Source: Tieghemostelium lacteum
Taxonomy: Eukaryota; Evosea; Eumycetozoa; Dictyosteliales; Raperosteliaceae
NCBI GenBank assembly: GCA_001606155.1
Contig: LODT01000022.1
Coordinates: 1,034,391-1,098,390 of the forward strand
Length of the DNA stretch: 64,000 nt
Reading direction: 5' to 3'
Shown here one piece after another: positions 45,399 to 57,726 of this stretch (within the stretch, counting starts at the first letter, position 1; the number at the start of each line of letters is the position of its first letter). The notes below the pieces were generated by a model. That model worked only from the letters and a program-made list of their open reading frames with translations. It did no database searches and was not told the origin of the DNA. The translations under genes were made by a program, and so were the position numbers.

Positions 45399-45652
45399 TT
45401 GTAAATTCCAAAAACAATACAATATTTTATTTGGCCAAAGAAGATACAGTCAGAGGTATTGATATATCTTCAATTTCTCACGTTTTTATTATTAATGTTA
45501 CAGTAAATGCTGGTAGTTTTACTCACATGATTGGAAGAACTGGAAGAATGGGTAAAGGTGGTAATGTAGTATCAATATATGAAGCCTCTCTGACGAATAA
45601 GTATAAAGCTACAATGAAACAACTAAATATTCCATTTAAAGAAGAAAAATAA
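43817..45652 (+). CDS. DEAD-box RNA helicase, probably mitochondrial
   Basis: Single-exon, 611 aa. Motifs in order: Q-motif region (GVLKPTLIQSKSIPF), Walker A variant SDETGSGKS (~residue 88; usually AxTGSGKT), APTRELSWQ (Ia), TP-containing IGTPKIIYELL (Ib), DEAD in LLFIDEADIIF (~231), TSATLNS (III), then the C-terminal RecA lobe with VRGIDISSISHVF (V) and HMIGRTGRMGKGG (VI). The first 35 residues are basic and lack acids (MFNLLRISKITYVNQIQVGL, VRNFKPLNRYFSNKN), like a mitochondrial presequence, as in DDX28-type helicases. Two poly-Asn runs (from (AAT)n at 44154-44218 and 45353-45398) and Gln-rich inserts are loops. RNA unwinding in organelle ribosome assembly is plausible but inferred. Confidence 0.85.
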
Positions 45653-45924
45653 ATTATCTGTATCTATATACATATATTGGTTTTTCTTGACTAAATGAGG
45701 TGTTCTTGTAATTGTATCCAATATTGATATATGTATGTCTAGGAGCTTTAGATGCATTATTATTGAATGTAGTCCTAAACTTAACTTGATATTGTCATTA
45801 AAAATAATCATCATCATCAAAAGTACAAAATATTTAAATCTTTACTATAAAATATAAATATCTGTTACACTATTCCTAAACCCTATAATTCTGTTTGTTT
45901 TAACAATTTGTTGTAGAAATCAAT
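45653..45924. other. short convergent intergenic region
   Basis: 272 bp between the stop codons of the helicase (+) and LAMTOR2 (-). It contains A/T-rich 3' flanks only. Open frames here are not supported as genes. Confidence 0.4.
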
Positions 45925-46439
45925 TTATTGTACCTGTTCAACGTTACTTAGTGGTTCTTGTAAATATTCACGTAATTTTGTAGCCTAAATTTAGAGAATA
46001 AGCCTTGTTAATATTTTATACCTATTGTTTAGTTATCTTGGATATATTTATAATTACTTTTGTTTTTAATAAACCAAACTCAACAGTAGAGTCACTATAT
46101 ATACATAAAAGTAAAGATGCTACTCTAGTTACTATAAATCTACCTTCTTCGCAATCAATCAATTGATATTCTAAATCATTGTTTCTATTATATGATATAA
46201 AAATGTTGGCTGTGATTGCTGAAACTATTTTTGTAATATTGTGATCCAAACCCTGAGACTCTGAGCATGCAATAAGAGAACCATCATCTTTCATTAGTCT
46301 GTTGTAAATTATTTTCAAAAGTCAGAATCTACATTATACTACTAGCATGTTGGTTGAATTAGACTTACAATACAGCTTTAACGTCATTTTTATTTATGGC
46401 TTGTTGTAAAACTTGTGGTAATATTTTTGATCTCAACAT
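45925..46439 (-). CDS. lamtor2: LAMTOR2 (p14, Ragulator roadblock subunit)
   Basis: LAMTOR2 pairs with LAMTOR3 in Ragulator, which anchors Rag GTPases and TORC1 on lysosomes. Exons reading leftward: 46439-46369, 46298-46058 and 45984-45925, giving 123 aa (human 125). Donors are GTAAGT and GTAATT; acceptors ACAG and TTTAG. The protein starts MLRSKILPQVLQQAINKNDV, continues KAVLLMKDDGSLIACSES, then IDCEEGRFIVTRVASLLLCI, STVEFGLLKTK and ends ATKLREYLQEPLSNVEQVQ. Each block aligns with vertebrate LAMTOR2 (MLRPKALTQVL, NNEGSLLAYSG, DCMEGRVAITRVANLLLC, YLEEPLTQV) as I remember it. Exon 1 codes only 24 residues, and exon 3 only 19, so simple ORF searches find just the middle part. Confidence 0.9.
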
Positions 46440-48072
46440 TTTTATTGAATATTTTGGTTTGTGTTTTGAGAGTTTAATGTAAAAAAAATTTAAAAAAATT
46501 ATGTTTCTTAAAAAAAAATAAATAGAAAATTCATTGGTTCTTTCAATTAAAGAATATAATATAAGCGTGATTTCATTTTTTGAGTTTTTTCGCTTCCGAT
46601 GGTGAAGATTATTACCATTGGATAACCTGATTAAGAGAAATATTTGGTAATATATTTTATATTATATTATCAATATTTTAATATATGGATTAGTAAATAG
46701 ATGTAAAGTGTATGGTTTGAGATAAATGATGGAAGATTAATGATCAAACACTTTCAAATAATGATGATAAAAAATCTCACAAATCTGAATTAGATTTTTT
46801 ATTTTTTTTTTTTTATTTGTTTTTTCGATTTCATTATAAAAAACTGATTGTTGTAGAATTAAAGAAAATATCATTTTATTTTGAAAAGGATTTTCAATTG
46901 TATTAATATTACGTCTCAACCAATCAAAAAAGTATGTTTATGAATCATATGAGAAACAACAACTAGACTACAAACAACCATCTACCTTTTATTTGAAAAC
47001 AAGCACAGTTTGGAAAAACAGATAAAACTCATTAATTATTATACAATATATCAGAAATTAGAACAAACAGTGTTTTTAGAGTCGTCAGTTGTACAAATTT
47101 ATTTGTTTTTTTTTTATGAATTAGCACCCACACAATCACACAAGTTTATTAGTTATTGTATGTTTTAACACCACTGATTTTACATCAATTTATTGTGTTT
47201 TAAAACTTAAATCGTTAAATTATGCCAATAATAGTATAATATAAAATTGATCAACATCGTTTCTTTTTAAATTGGTTATGTGTTTTTTAAAATCATTTAT
47301 AAATCTATTTTTGTAAAAGTGGGTGTGGATTAATGTTTAAATAAACCATAATTTTCTTAAAAATAAAATGTGTGGTGTCGATAGTGGGAAGAGATAATAT
47401 TAATGTATACAAAAACTACATCAATATTTAAATTAATTCACATACACATTTATATTTTTAAAATTTAATCATAGACACCAACATGTAATGTATTTTTAAA
47501 TTTTTGTACTTGTAATAGTAGTTGTTTATTTGTCACATTACATTCATTAGCCATACTGCTGTTTTTATAGTTGTTGTTGTTGTTATTGATTGCACACTCC
47601 AGGTTTACCACAACACTAATTTAACTATAGGAAGAGTACCTATAGAGATTGATGGTAAATAGAGGTTAAATTGTGTTTGTAAATTATAATAATTTATCAT
47701 CTATAAGATAAACCTATATAATATTTAATTTTATTTTTTAATTAAAATTTCTATTTATATTAATTCTATTTTGATCAACAATCAAATAATTAACAAATAT
47801 TTTCTTTTTAAAAGTATTTTTAGGACTAAACCAAGATTAATTTTAACCATTAATAACATTGTACAATTACCAAATCAAAATTTAAATATAAATGTTTAAA
47901 TATTGAATTTTCAAACAATACCACTCACTGTAAATTTTAATAGAATCACACACACACAAACCCTAAAAACCATATTTCGAAAACACTAGCCAACAAGATA
48001 ATTTTAGAAATTATTATAATAACATTTAGTAATAATAATAATAATAATAATAATAATATAATAATAATAAAA
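46440..48072. other. 1.6-kb intergenic region upstream of the RasGEF gene
   Basis: Divergent upstream region of LAMTOR2 (-) and the RasGEF (+). A/T tracts dominate. A GC-richer island at 47560-47680 contains CTTTTTATAGTTGTTGTTG and the hairpin listed separately. An (AAT)n microsatellite at 48029-48070 runs into the RasGEF ATG. A 60-codon frame at 46737-46919 is Lys/Ile-rich and not convincing. Confidence 0.45.
47604..47659. ncRNA. nested hairpin, possible small structured RNA
   Basis: TTTACCA (47604-47610) is complementary to TGGTAAA (47653-47659). Within this, CTATAGG (47625-47631) pairs perfectly with CCTATAG (47639-47645) around a 7-nt loop. An alternative pairing joins AATTTAAC (47618-47625) with GTTAAATT (47665-47672). 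Several mutually exclusive perfect helices in 70 nt are more than expected by chance but could reflect low-complexity sequence. Strand and promoter are unknown. Confidence 0.2.
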
Positions 48073-48173
48073 ATGGAACCACTAAATGAAACATTTGATA
48101 AACAATACTCTTTTCAACAACATAAAGAAGAAGAAGTTATTTTTGACAAAGACGATATAATTGAAGTAGAAAT

Positions 48174-48209
<36 letters not shown>

Positions 48210-51200
48210 AGAAGTAGAGGAATTACCACAAAATTTATTGACTAGCTCATCACCAAATATATCAGAATTTAAAAGAAAACTAAATTTACAATTATCTAGT
48301 GGTTTTATGGTACCTGGATCACCATATCAAAGCCCAAAAAAAAACATGACATCAAGTACTGGTAGTAACAGCTCAAATAGTTCAACTTCAAGTAGTAGTA
48401 GTATAACACCACCTATATCACCAATAACTAAATCACCTGTATATTCTCCAAATAGCTCATTATCAAATTTTAATAATCTATCAACATCACAACAAAACAC
48501 ATTAACAACCGAACAAGATAAACCTAGACTCTTAAAAAAATCTGCATCTGAAAAATTTCATGTTAGATTATTTAAAACTAAACAAAAGAAAGACAAAAAA
48601 GATAAACAGCTTTCATCTGATTATAATAATCAAAATAGCAATAATAATATAAGTTTATCACCAAGTAAATTTAACAACAATAAGCCATTACCATCACCAA
48701 TACAGTCATCATCAAAATCATTTTCAGTACCAAAACTTCCAATATCGCCTAATCCATTACATAGTACAAACAGAGTACTACCAGAGCTCTCTTTATCAAG
48801 GTTACACTCAAGTCTGGATAATAATATTTTAACAACAAATGGTGTTTTAGGGATTCAGCATGCTAGTGGCGTTGGTAGCGGTGATAGTAATGAAAGTACT
48901 GCTAATTCATTATCTGATGGTAGATTAACTCCTGAATCCGATTTAAAGTTGAGTGAAGTTGCTTCAAGAGCACCTTCAACACCAAGACTAACTCATGAAT
49001 CAAAATCATTACCATACGAAATCACTCTTAAAATAATATATCAAAATAATAATAATAATAATAATAATTTTAGTAGTAACAATAATGAGATTATTGAAAC
49101 TACATTAAAATTATCTCCATGTTCAACTATTGATGAGGCACTTTCGTTAATATTACCTAATCTAATACATCACCATGGATTAAATAGTGTTAAACACACT
49201 ATAAATAATGAATGGGAAACTAGTAATGATATTAGTAGCACTGATCACTCTTTTCAAGATAAAAATAATAATAATAATAGTCACCAATCATTTTCATTGT
49301 TTAAAGCAATTGATAATAATAGTAATAATGATAATATAGCTATTGACAATAACAATCCACTCCATAAAGAATGCACACTGATAGAAGTTGGATTACAAGA
49401 ACAACAAACCCTAATACTAAAGACAGTTAGTCTTTCTATAGTATTTGTAAAGATTGTAATACCAAATTTCAGTGATTCACAATTATCAGCACAAGCCACT
49501 CTAAAACTGAACCAATTCACTTCAGTCAGATCTATCATCCGAAAACTCTATTTGAAATTTCATAAATCTATTGATGTATCAAGTCATGCCATTTTCTTGA
49601 TAACAGCAGGTGAATCAGCACATGATGAGCCAATAGAAACACAATTAGAAGAGGATGAGTTATTTTCGAGTTATCAAGTAAATAGTAATTCACAATTGGT
49701 ATTCAAGAGAGAAAACTCAGTTTTTGCATCATCAGAGAGCACAATGTCACTTCTTAGCAGTCAAGAGATAAGCTTAAAGTCATTGAAGCTGAAAATTCTA
49801 ATATCAACCAACTTTTCTAGATATAATTACTTGACATTGAATTTTGACCCATCCTGTACTGTCTCAAAAGCTATAAAAATTACTGGTTTAAGAACCGGTC
49901 TACTAGATAGTTTAAACAAATGTGGATTCTATCTAACACCTTCTGAAGATGATGATGACGGTTTTTGGATGGATGAAGATTTACCTTTAGATTCTTACCA
50001 TTTAAAGAATTTTGTATGTATTTTCATCATTATTTTTTCTGCATAGCATCACATGATACTAATTTTTATTGTATTTTTTTTTATAGACATTGCTTGAATT
50101 TAAAGAAAGATGCAGAAAATATCAAGTAAATATTAAATCTAGAGAATCATATTCCTGTACATTTAAATTTGATCAATTTGTAAAAGTATCAACCATGTTT
50201 AATATGATTGTCCACAATGAAAACATTCAGAATCCCAAAGATTATTTCCTACAGATTAAGGATAATGCTACCAAATTGGAATTGGAACGTTATCTGTGGT
50301 CCTATGATATAAAATCTGAAATTGAATTTAGAGAACTTCCAAATAAGGTATTATTATTTGGTCAGAATGGTGAAACTAATCTAGTCTATGTAGATTTTAA
50401 TGATCCTGTTAAAGATGTAGTCTGTAGACTATCTCAAAATTTAGGCTATCTAAATCAGAACACTCCCTCTTCCACTAGTAATAATGGTGCCTCATCACCT
50501 ACCCCTGGTTCTCTATCTGGTAGTGGAAGTATCACACCAACAACACGTGAAAGAAGTTATACCATTAAACGTCTTGGTCATTTGGTAAATAATATAGATG
50601 TTAGAAAATCATTAAAATCACAAGGCATTCAACCAAATGATCCTTTAATTTTAGAAGAGATTAAACAAGAAGATAATACTGAAAACTCTAACGATACACA
50701 ACAACAAGAACAAGAACAACAACAAGTTAGTACATCTGAAAATAATGGTGAAGAACTACAAGTAGAGAAACAAATTAACATTTGGAATGAGCCACCAGAT
50801 TCAACAGAGAATATAATCTACAGTAGTACCCAAAAAGATGCACATCTTCCATTGGCTATCGAAGCTGGTACTCTTAATAAGCTAATCATTCGTCTCACCA
50901 GCGAGAATACACATGATTTAATGTTTATGAAAACTCTTTTGATGACCTATCTTTCCTATACCAGCTCAGTCATTTTATTAAAGAAACTCTTTGAGAGATT
51001 CCAAATACCACCTCACGTGGAAATTGATGAAAAAGAGAAACTTTCTATTCAGTTGCGTGTTGGAAATGTAATTAAATATTGGGTGGAACATCACTATGAA
51101 GATTTTGATCATGAATCAACTAAACTAATGGTTGATTTTGTTGATAGTCATATGATGTCTGCTTTTCCATCATTTGGCAACCAAATTAGATCTTATATTC

Positions 51201-52342
51201 TAAAGAGAACATGTGGTATTAAATCTGATCCCTCTATTGCTGCTAAACGTACTCAACAACAACAGCAACAGCAACAACAACAACAACAACAACAAAAAAC
51301 ATCACTCTCTACATCAATGCCATCATCTATAAATAATAACAGCAATAATAATGCAATTTCTAAAGGTAATAGTAATAGTTTTAATGGATCTCTATCACCT
51401 AGAACTATATCACCAAGATCACCAAGATCATTGACATCTTCATCATCACAAATGAAATTAAATGGCGATTTTAAATATCTACAACAAAAGGATAAATTCC
51501 CAGAGATAAAGACAAAAGGTCTTTCAAATCCAAGATCACTATTCGATTTTGATGATGAAGAGATTGCCAGACAATTGACACTCTATGAATTTAGTCTTTA
51601 CAGTAGTATTAAACCAACAGAGTTCCTAAATCAGGCATGGAACAAACCAGCAATTGCTGCAAGAAAATCACCAACTATCCTACAAATGATTAACAGATTT
51701 AATGATGTTGGTCTCTGGGTTGTAAAATTGATACTAGAACCAGAGCGTGTAAAAACTAGAGCAAAGAGAATGGAAAGAATCATAAAGATTGCTGAGAAAT
51801 TAAGAGAGCTTAAAAACTTTAATACTCTCATGTCATTTATTGGTGGTTTGAATAACTCTGCTGTATTACGTCTCAAGTATACCAGAGCACTTGTAGGTAA
51901 AAAGTATTTAGATATCCTAGAGTCCCTTGAAAAAGAAATGACTTGTGAAGGTTCCTACAAAAACTATAGACTGTTACTTCACCACACTGATCCACCCTGT
52001 GTTCCTTATATTGTAGTCTATCTAGCTGATTTAACTTTTATGGAAGATGGTAACCCAAATATCATTGGAAATAATCTAATTAATTTCTCAAAGTACACTC
52101 TAATCTATAAAGTAATTTCTGAAGTACAACAATATCAGTGGTCTGAATACAGCCTCAAACCTGTGCCAATCATTCAAACTTTTCTAAAAGATTTAAATCC
52201 TCCAACTGCTTCTGACCTCTATAAGATATCACTTCAAAAAGAACCTAAAAATGCTACAAAATCTGATTATTTTTTAATTAGAATAAAAATTGGTATTTTA
52301 ATATACCAAGAAAAATTAGTGTTTTTCCTATTTCTGAGTTAG
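48073..52342 (+). CDS. Ras guanine-nucleotide exchange factor (RasGEF)
   Basis: Activates Ras-family GTPases. Exons 48073-50013 and 50087-52342 (donor GTATGT, acceptor TTATAG, phase 0) give about 1398 aa. The N-terminus has poly-Glu, Ser/Thr-rich and poly-Asn linkers. Residues about 450-700 contain ubiquitin-like segments: SIVFVKIVIPNFSDSQ, VRSIIRKLYLKFHKSID, and across the splice LDSYHLKNF|TLLEFKERCRKY, similar to talin/FERM F0-F1 endings. The RasGEF_N domain lies near 890-1000 (IEAGTLNKLIIRLTSEN). A Gln/Ser-rich linker follows, then the catalytic CDC25 domain from about 1130: QLTLYEFSLYSSIKPTEFL, FIGGLNNSAVLRLKYT and YIVVYLADLTFMEDGNPNII. The end is uncertain: a further intron 52293-52371 would give a tail KIELYYDK ending at 52391, overlapping the next gene. 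Confidence 0.9.
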
Positions 52343-52380
52343 AAATTAATTAATTTTTTATTTTTTTTTAGAATTGTATT

Positions 52381-53391
52381 ATGACAAATAAGAAAATAAA
52401 TGAAATATTTAAACAAACATTAGAGAGTAACAGTTCAAATTTTAAAAATCTCTACAGAGAATTTGATAAAGTATTATCAAAATATAAAGATGTTAATGTA
52501 TATGTGGAGAGTTTTTTATCGCCAGTAAAAATATTTTTAATCTCAACTGAAAATGATAATATAAATATGTTGATTAAATTCATTTCACAATATATATTAT
52601 ATTGTATTGAATATCAACCAATTAATAATAATAACAACAACAAAGTACCTCAGAGTACAGAAACAAAAATACAAGTTTCTAGACTTTTACAAGATTTCTT
52701 TTTTAAAGTTATAAATTCAAAAGAAACTGTTGTTAGATTACGATCCTTGCATATTGTATTGGGTTTTATCAGTGTAGATAGATTCACTATTGGTCATTTA
52801 GCAGATGACCCAGAAAAGACGATAGATACTCTAATTTATAGATCACAGGACAAAAATTACAACATTCGTTTGTTGGTTTTGAAATGCTTGGTGTCTTTGG
52901 CCAAAAAACAACCACCATCATCATTAGAATATGATTATATTGTTCAAATTTTAGATCATCTACTGCTAATGCTGGATAATGATACCAATTGGCAGATAAG
53001 AAATATTGCAATTTTAAATATTGGGTGGTTTATAGATTTCCTGAAAAACTATCAACCTGTAGTTGAACAACAAAACGAAAAACAAAAACAACTCGTTAAA
53101 TATGCTATAGAAATGCTATTAAAAAGAACTTTGGATATAAATAGTATAGTAAGACAAAATGCATATAAGGTATTAGCTAGTGATGTTTCCTTTAGAGATG
53201 TGTCCAATCAACAAGTATTAGATTTAATGTCTAGTGGACTGGGTGAACCAAAGTCTGAAATTAGAAATTTATCAATCAACATGTTCAAACATTGGTTTAA
53301 AAAAGTTATTCAATTGGAGTTTAATGGTGATTCTAAACAATGGTTATATCATTTTTTATCATCTTTTGTGCCCTCATTATCTACCAACAAC

Positions 53392-53431
<40 letters not shown>

Positions 53432-55860
53432 GCATAGTTATTAGCGATCAAACAACAGAAGAAATTGAACAAATTGAAAAGCAAATTGAAGGATTACTAA
53501 TGTTAATATATGATGACATCGAAATTGCTGAATTTACACTAAAAGACCATTTGGAAGAAAGTGGAAATGGACTATCAAGTAGAGAGCTATTCCATTGTTT
53601 GTTAGTTCTTAGACATTTTCAGTCTACAATAAAATCCAGAGCACTACTTGAGGAGAAACTGGATGAACTGTTACCAACTCTGACGGAATTTAGAGATTTA
53701 TTGTTGAGACATTTAAACAGGGATCCTTTGGTACTATCAAAATTACTGTCTGTTTTAAAATTCTATGACTCGACTGATGAGGTTGGCAGAAATAATGTAC
53801 TTATATTTCTTAGAGAGCTCATAAAAATGCTAAGTCCTGTAGAACAGAAAGATCTACTAAATCTAGTGCTCTCAGTGATTGCACATTTACAACCAGTTGA
53901 AAAAGACCAAATTAGATTTGTTGTAGAGTTAATAAGTGATATTATTGATCCATTGGACCAAGATGAACAGTATCCAGAATTGAAAAGAATAAGTACTCTA
54001 CAAAAAACTATTGCTATTTTCCAAAAATCTAAGGGATCAAGCAATGAAATAGAAAAAATGAAAAATACAATTGATCAACTGAACCAATCGATCAAAGTTA
54101 AAAATCACACCAACTTGATAAAATGTTCATGGATAAGCCACTATCTGCTGTTAAATGTAAAGAAATTTTCCAATTCACCAGAAATTGATGGTTTACTGGG
54201 AAGTGTAATTTTACCATCTATTCAAGATACAACAGAGGAACTAAGAGAAATAGGAATCAAAAATCTAGGAATTTTTTGTATACACAAAAAAAAATTGGCA
54301 ATTAACTATTTATCACTCTTTGAAAAGGTATTAGAGAATGACAGATTCTCAGTTCAATTGTCTTGTTTACGTGTTGTTTTTGATTTGTTACTGGTATTTG
54401 GATCACCAAAACAAATTCCATCAGAAGCACAAGCACTATACAAGTTAATCAAGAAATTTTCTCAGAGTGCCAATTCGGAAATTAAAAGTATCTGTTTGGA
54501 GGGTTATGTAAAGTTAATGTACAGTGGAATTATTTTTGACTCCAAAATATTGTCTTTTCTCATTTTAGAGTATTTGGCAAGAATATGCAACCCCTCATTA
54601 TTGGTGTCTGATAGCAGTAGTTCACCAATGACTAATGACCAACAGGAAATTAAAAAATGTCTGGGTTTGTTTCTAGAGAATTATGTTGTTGATCAGAGTG
54701 AAAATAAGATTTTACTGTTCAGCTGCATTCAGACTTTATATAATAGTATATTACAAGAACAGGAAACTTCAATATACTATAAAATATGTCCATTAGATTT
54801 AACCAAATATCTATTAGCCCTCTTTGATAGAAATTCCAGTACGAGTGGAAATAATAACAATCAACAAAAATCTCTAACAGCAACCAAGTCTCAAGAGGAG
54901 GAATTTGAATCATCCTATGAATATCAGGATCACATAAAATTCAATATTGATGATGTACAACCTAGAATTGCTTTAATTCTTTGCCAATTACTGTTTAATA
55001 ATATTAGAAACAGCAGAATTAAAGAATTCACAAAGGTATTCTCTTGCCTTAACAAGATTGGAACTATAGCATCGCACCAACACTATCTTGAAAAAATCTA
55101 TGAAATTTTAGATCCACTCACCAAATTCTATTTAGATGCATCGGTGGAAAGTTTCTATTCTAAAATTGATAATATGGTAGCTAGTACTTTTAAATTAAAG
55201 TATTCACAGAGTAATAATAGTCTTTTATCTGCCGGTGTTTTGACCCAACTTCCAACCACCAACCAACTAACAAATACTCTAGGACAGGCCAGATTAAAAC
55301 AATCTTTTAAATCACCAGCTAAAACACCTAACAAAACTCAAATTATCGATAATGGTAATATAGATGGTAAACAAGTTACTAAACTATTGTTTACAATGAA
55401 CAAATCGAACAAATCAACCACCAATTCTTTGCTTTCTGATTATTTTAAAAATCAAAAATCAGCATTGTTCGATATGGAAATTGAAGAAGCAAATGAAGAA
55501 AATTTTGATACTATTTCTAAAAATAAGAAAAGCATAAAGAAGAAGAAAAGTAACAAAAAAGTTAAATACTCAGAGTGCAACGTAGATGAAACAAAGCCAA
55601 TAATCCCCAAAGATAGATTACCGGAAATAACCAAATCTATTATAGTATCCACACCCGCACATCTAAAATTACAACCCATACAGGACATTGAAAAAAAATC
55701 AAAATCCATTTTAAAGAAAAGACCTATTCCAATGGAGACAACAGAACAAGAAAACAATGACGATCAGGAGGATCAATCTGTTAAAAAAAAGGTTAGATTT
55801 TTCAATGCAACACCAATAGATTTAAAATCTACAGATTTCAATAAAATTAATATTAAATAA
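52381..55860 (+). CDS. ncapg: condensin subunit CAP-G (Cnd3/Ycg1)
   Basis: CAP-G is the HEAT-repeat subunit of condensin that binds DNA and the kleisin CAP-H during mitotic chromosome compaction. Single-exon, 1159 aa. The start INEIFKQTLESNSSNFKNLY then VYVESFLSPVKIFLI fits the family. HEAT repeats follow: YRSQDKNYNIRLLVLKCLVS, LLLMLDNDTNWQIRNIAILN and RTLDINSIVRQNAYKVLASD. The diagnostic segment VSFRDVSNQQVLDLMSSGLG corresponds to the CAP-G QRVMLLxQGLxDR motif. A second helical array spans about residues 380-850, and the C-terminal 200 residues are basic and disordered (KSILKKRPIPM, KKKVRFFNATP). Poly-Asn runs mark loops. The ATG lies 38 bp after the RasGEF stop and directly behind TTTTTTTTAG, so a 5' UTR intron or read-through transcript is possible. 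Confidence 0.87.
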
Positions 55861-55907
55861 AAATAATAATAATTTAGAGGAAAGTAATTATGATACATTG
55901 TTGTTAT

Positions 55908-57104
55908 TTAAAATATGGTCATCTCTTGTCGAACCCTTGTACCAATTAAGAATAAAAGGAATCGTAGCAAGAATAGTCCACTTATTTGTGTGAAATAGGT
56001 ACATATAATGAGAAGGAATTCCAACCCTAAAAATAAAGTAAAGAGATGCTTCTTTCTCTTCTTTACAGAATAAATTGCTAAAATATTGTTTGAGATACTC
56101 CCTACTAGGAATAAGAGAACATAAAGATTAAATTGGTTCATTGCAGTTAACAACAATCCATAGTAAAACATTTCCACAATGATCATTGTTAAAAAGAATC
56201 TCTGTCTTCTTTCAGCCTCTGGGATCAATGAGTAGTTCATTTCAAAATCATTACTACTGTAATTTGATGCGGCCCCACCTAATTGATCACCGTAATGATT
56301 ATCAGCTAGACCACGAATTAATATATCGTCGTCTTGATAGTTGGCATAATATGCACTGATATTGTGTTCTCCATTTTTATCATAATGGTTGAATTTTACA
56401 TCAGAAAAACCTATAGACAGCTTTTTATTAGGCTGTTGAATGACTATAATATCTTTGTTTTTTATCAGTTGACTCTGTGTTTCATTTAGTTGGCGATGAT
56501 TTTGAAAAATACTAATTCCCCTTGAGAAGTAGGGTGGTAAAAGTCTTGAAAAACTGCTCTCTATTTGAGGTCTCACCAATGGAATCTCACCATTTTCATT
56601 ACTACTATTACTACTACTATCACTATGTGGTGAAACTGAATTGTTCCTGATCATCCAAGGTAGTTGAGAACCGAGAGAATAAAGAGGAATTTGTTGATGT
56701 GATTGTGATGAAAATGATAATGATATTGGAATTTGTGATGGTGGTATTGCTGATGGGGTTGCAGTTGTTGTTGTATTTGATGTTGTCTCATCTATATTTT
56801 CTGATATCAGAAGATTTGGATTGTAGTAAGAATAGTTATCTGTTCGCACTTCACCTTGTGTACCTTGAGAGTTATTTTCACCCAATTCTATATCTTCATC
56901 TTGAGATTGTCTATTTCTTTTTAGTTGTCCATAAATATAAGGATTTAAATTAACTTTAAATTTATTTAATAAATTAGTTGTGCTATTTTCTAATTCTTCC
57001 TCTTCTTCCTCTTCAACTGTATGTTCATTTTCTGAGAGGTTTTCTTCAATGACATTGCTGGATATTCCAGTGTATTTTGTGTTTTTAGAATATCCTTTCG
57101 ACAT
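55908..57104 (-). CDS. multi-pass membrane protein, unknown function
   Basis: Single-exon, 398 aa. The N-terminal 270 residues are hydrophilic, with acidic poly-Glu, Thr- and Ser-rich stretches and a possibly folded part (IGFSDVKFNHYDKNGEHNIS). From about residue 295, after LIPEAERRQRFFLT, come four hydrophobic segments: MIIVEMFYYGLLLTAM, LYVLLFLVGSISNNILAIY, LFTLFLGLEFLLIICTYF and GLFLLRFLLFLIGTRV. The protein ends RQEMTIF. The N-terminus is probably cytosolic given its composition and lack of a signal peptide. I do not recognise the family. It converges on the CAP-G gene with 47 bp between stop codons. Confidence 0.8.
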   Translation of the reverse strand: MSKGYSKNTKYTGISSNVIEENLSENEHTVEEEEEEELENSTTNLLNKFKVNLNPYIYGQLKRNRQSQDEDIELGENNSQGTQGEVRTDNYSYYNPNLLISENIDETTSNTTTTATPSAIPPSQIPISLSFSSQSHQQIPLYSLGSQLPWMIRNNSVSPHSDSSSNSSNENGEIPLVRPQIESSFSRLLPPYFSRGISIFQNHRQLNETQSQLIKNKDIIVIQQPNKKLSIGFSDVKFNHYDKNGEHNISAYYANYQDDDILIRGLADNHYGDQLGGAASNYSSNDFEMNYSLIPEAERRQRFFLTMIIVEMFYYGLLLTAMNQFNLYVLLFLVGSISNNILAIYSVKKRKKHLFTLFLGLEFLLIICTYFTQISGLFLLRFLLFLIGTRVRQEMTIF

Positions 57105-57726
57105 GTCTCTATCAAATAAAATAAATTAAAAAAAAAAAAATAAAACAAAATTATAATGTCATTCACATTTTAAAAAATTAAAAAAAATTTTATTTTATTC
57201 TTTCAATTTCTTAAACAAAGAAAATAATACTAAATAAAAATATTAATTTGATATAGACTTTTTTATTCAGAATCACAACCATAATTTTATAAATTAAATA
57301 CTTCTCTTAATATCTAAACCAGAGTATAGGTTAAGAAATACAGTGAAACAAAGAAACTTATATATTTTTAATAAATAACCTAAAAAGTCCAAAAACTAGA
57401 TTGTGTTGATGTTGATTTTATTGATCCACTGGTAAAATGGTATGGTACACTTTAATACCAGTGGTAATCCAAAAAAATTTACCAATGGTAATAATAAAAT
57501 ACAGTACCAATTTTAACAGTTGAAATGGTTTTTTTTCTCCATTTTTAATTGAAAAGGGGTGAGGGGAAGGATTAAAAATGATGATGGGGGTTTGATTTTG
57601 TCTATTTGAAGAAGAGGAATAAATTCTCCTTCCTTGTAGTATCTATAAATATTTGTTTAGTTATACTAAACAATATAGGTACAGTTTTAATGAGGATTTG
57701 CAGACCAAATTATAAGAATAATACAA

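Noticed and set aside
46737-46919. 60-codon frame on the - strand
   Set aside because: Low-complexity Lys/Ile composition, no start context, no splice partners.
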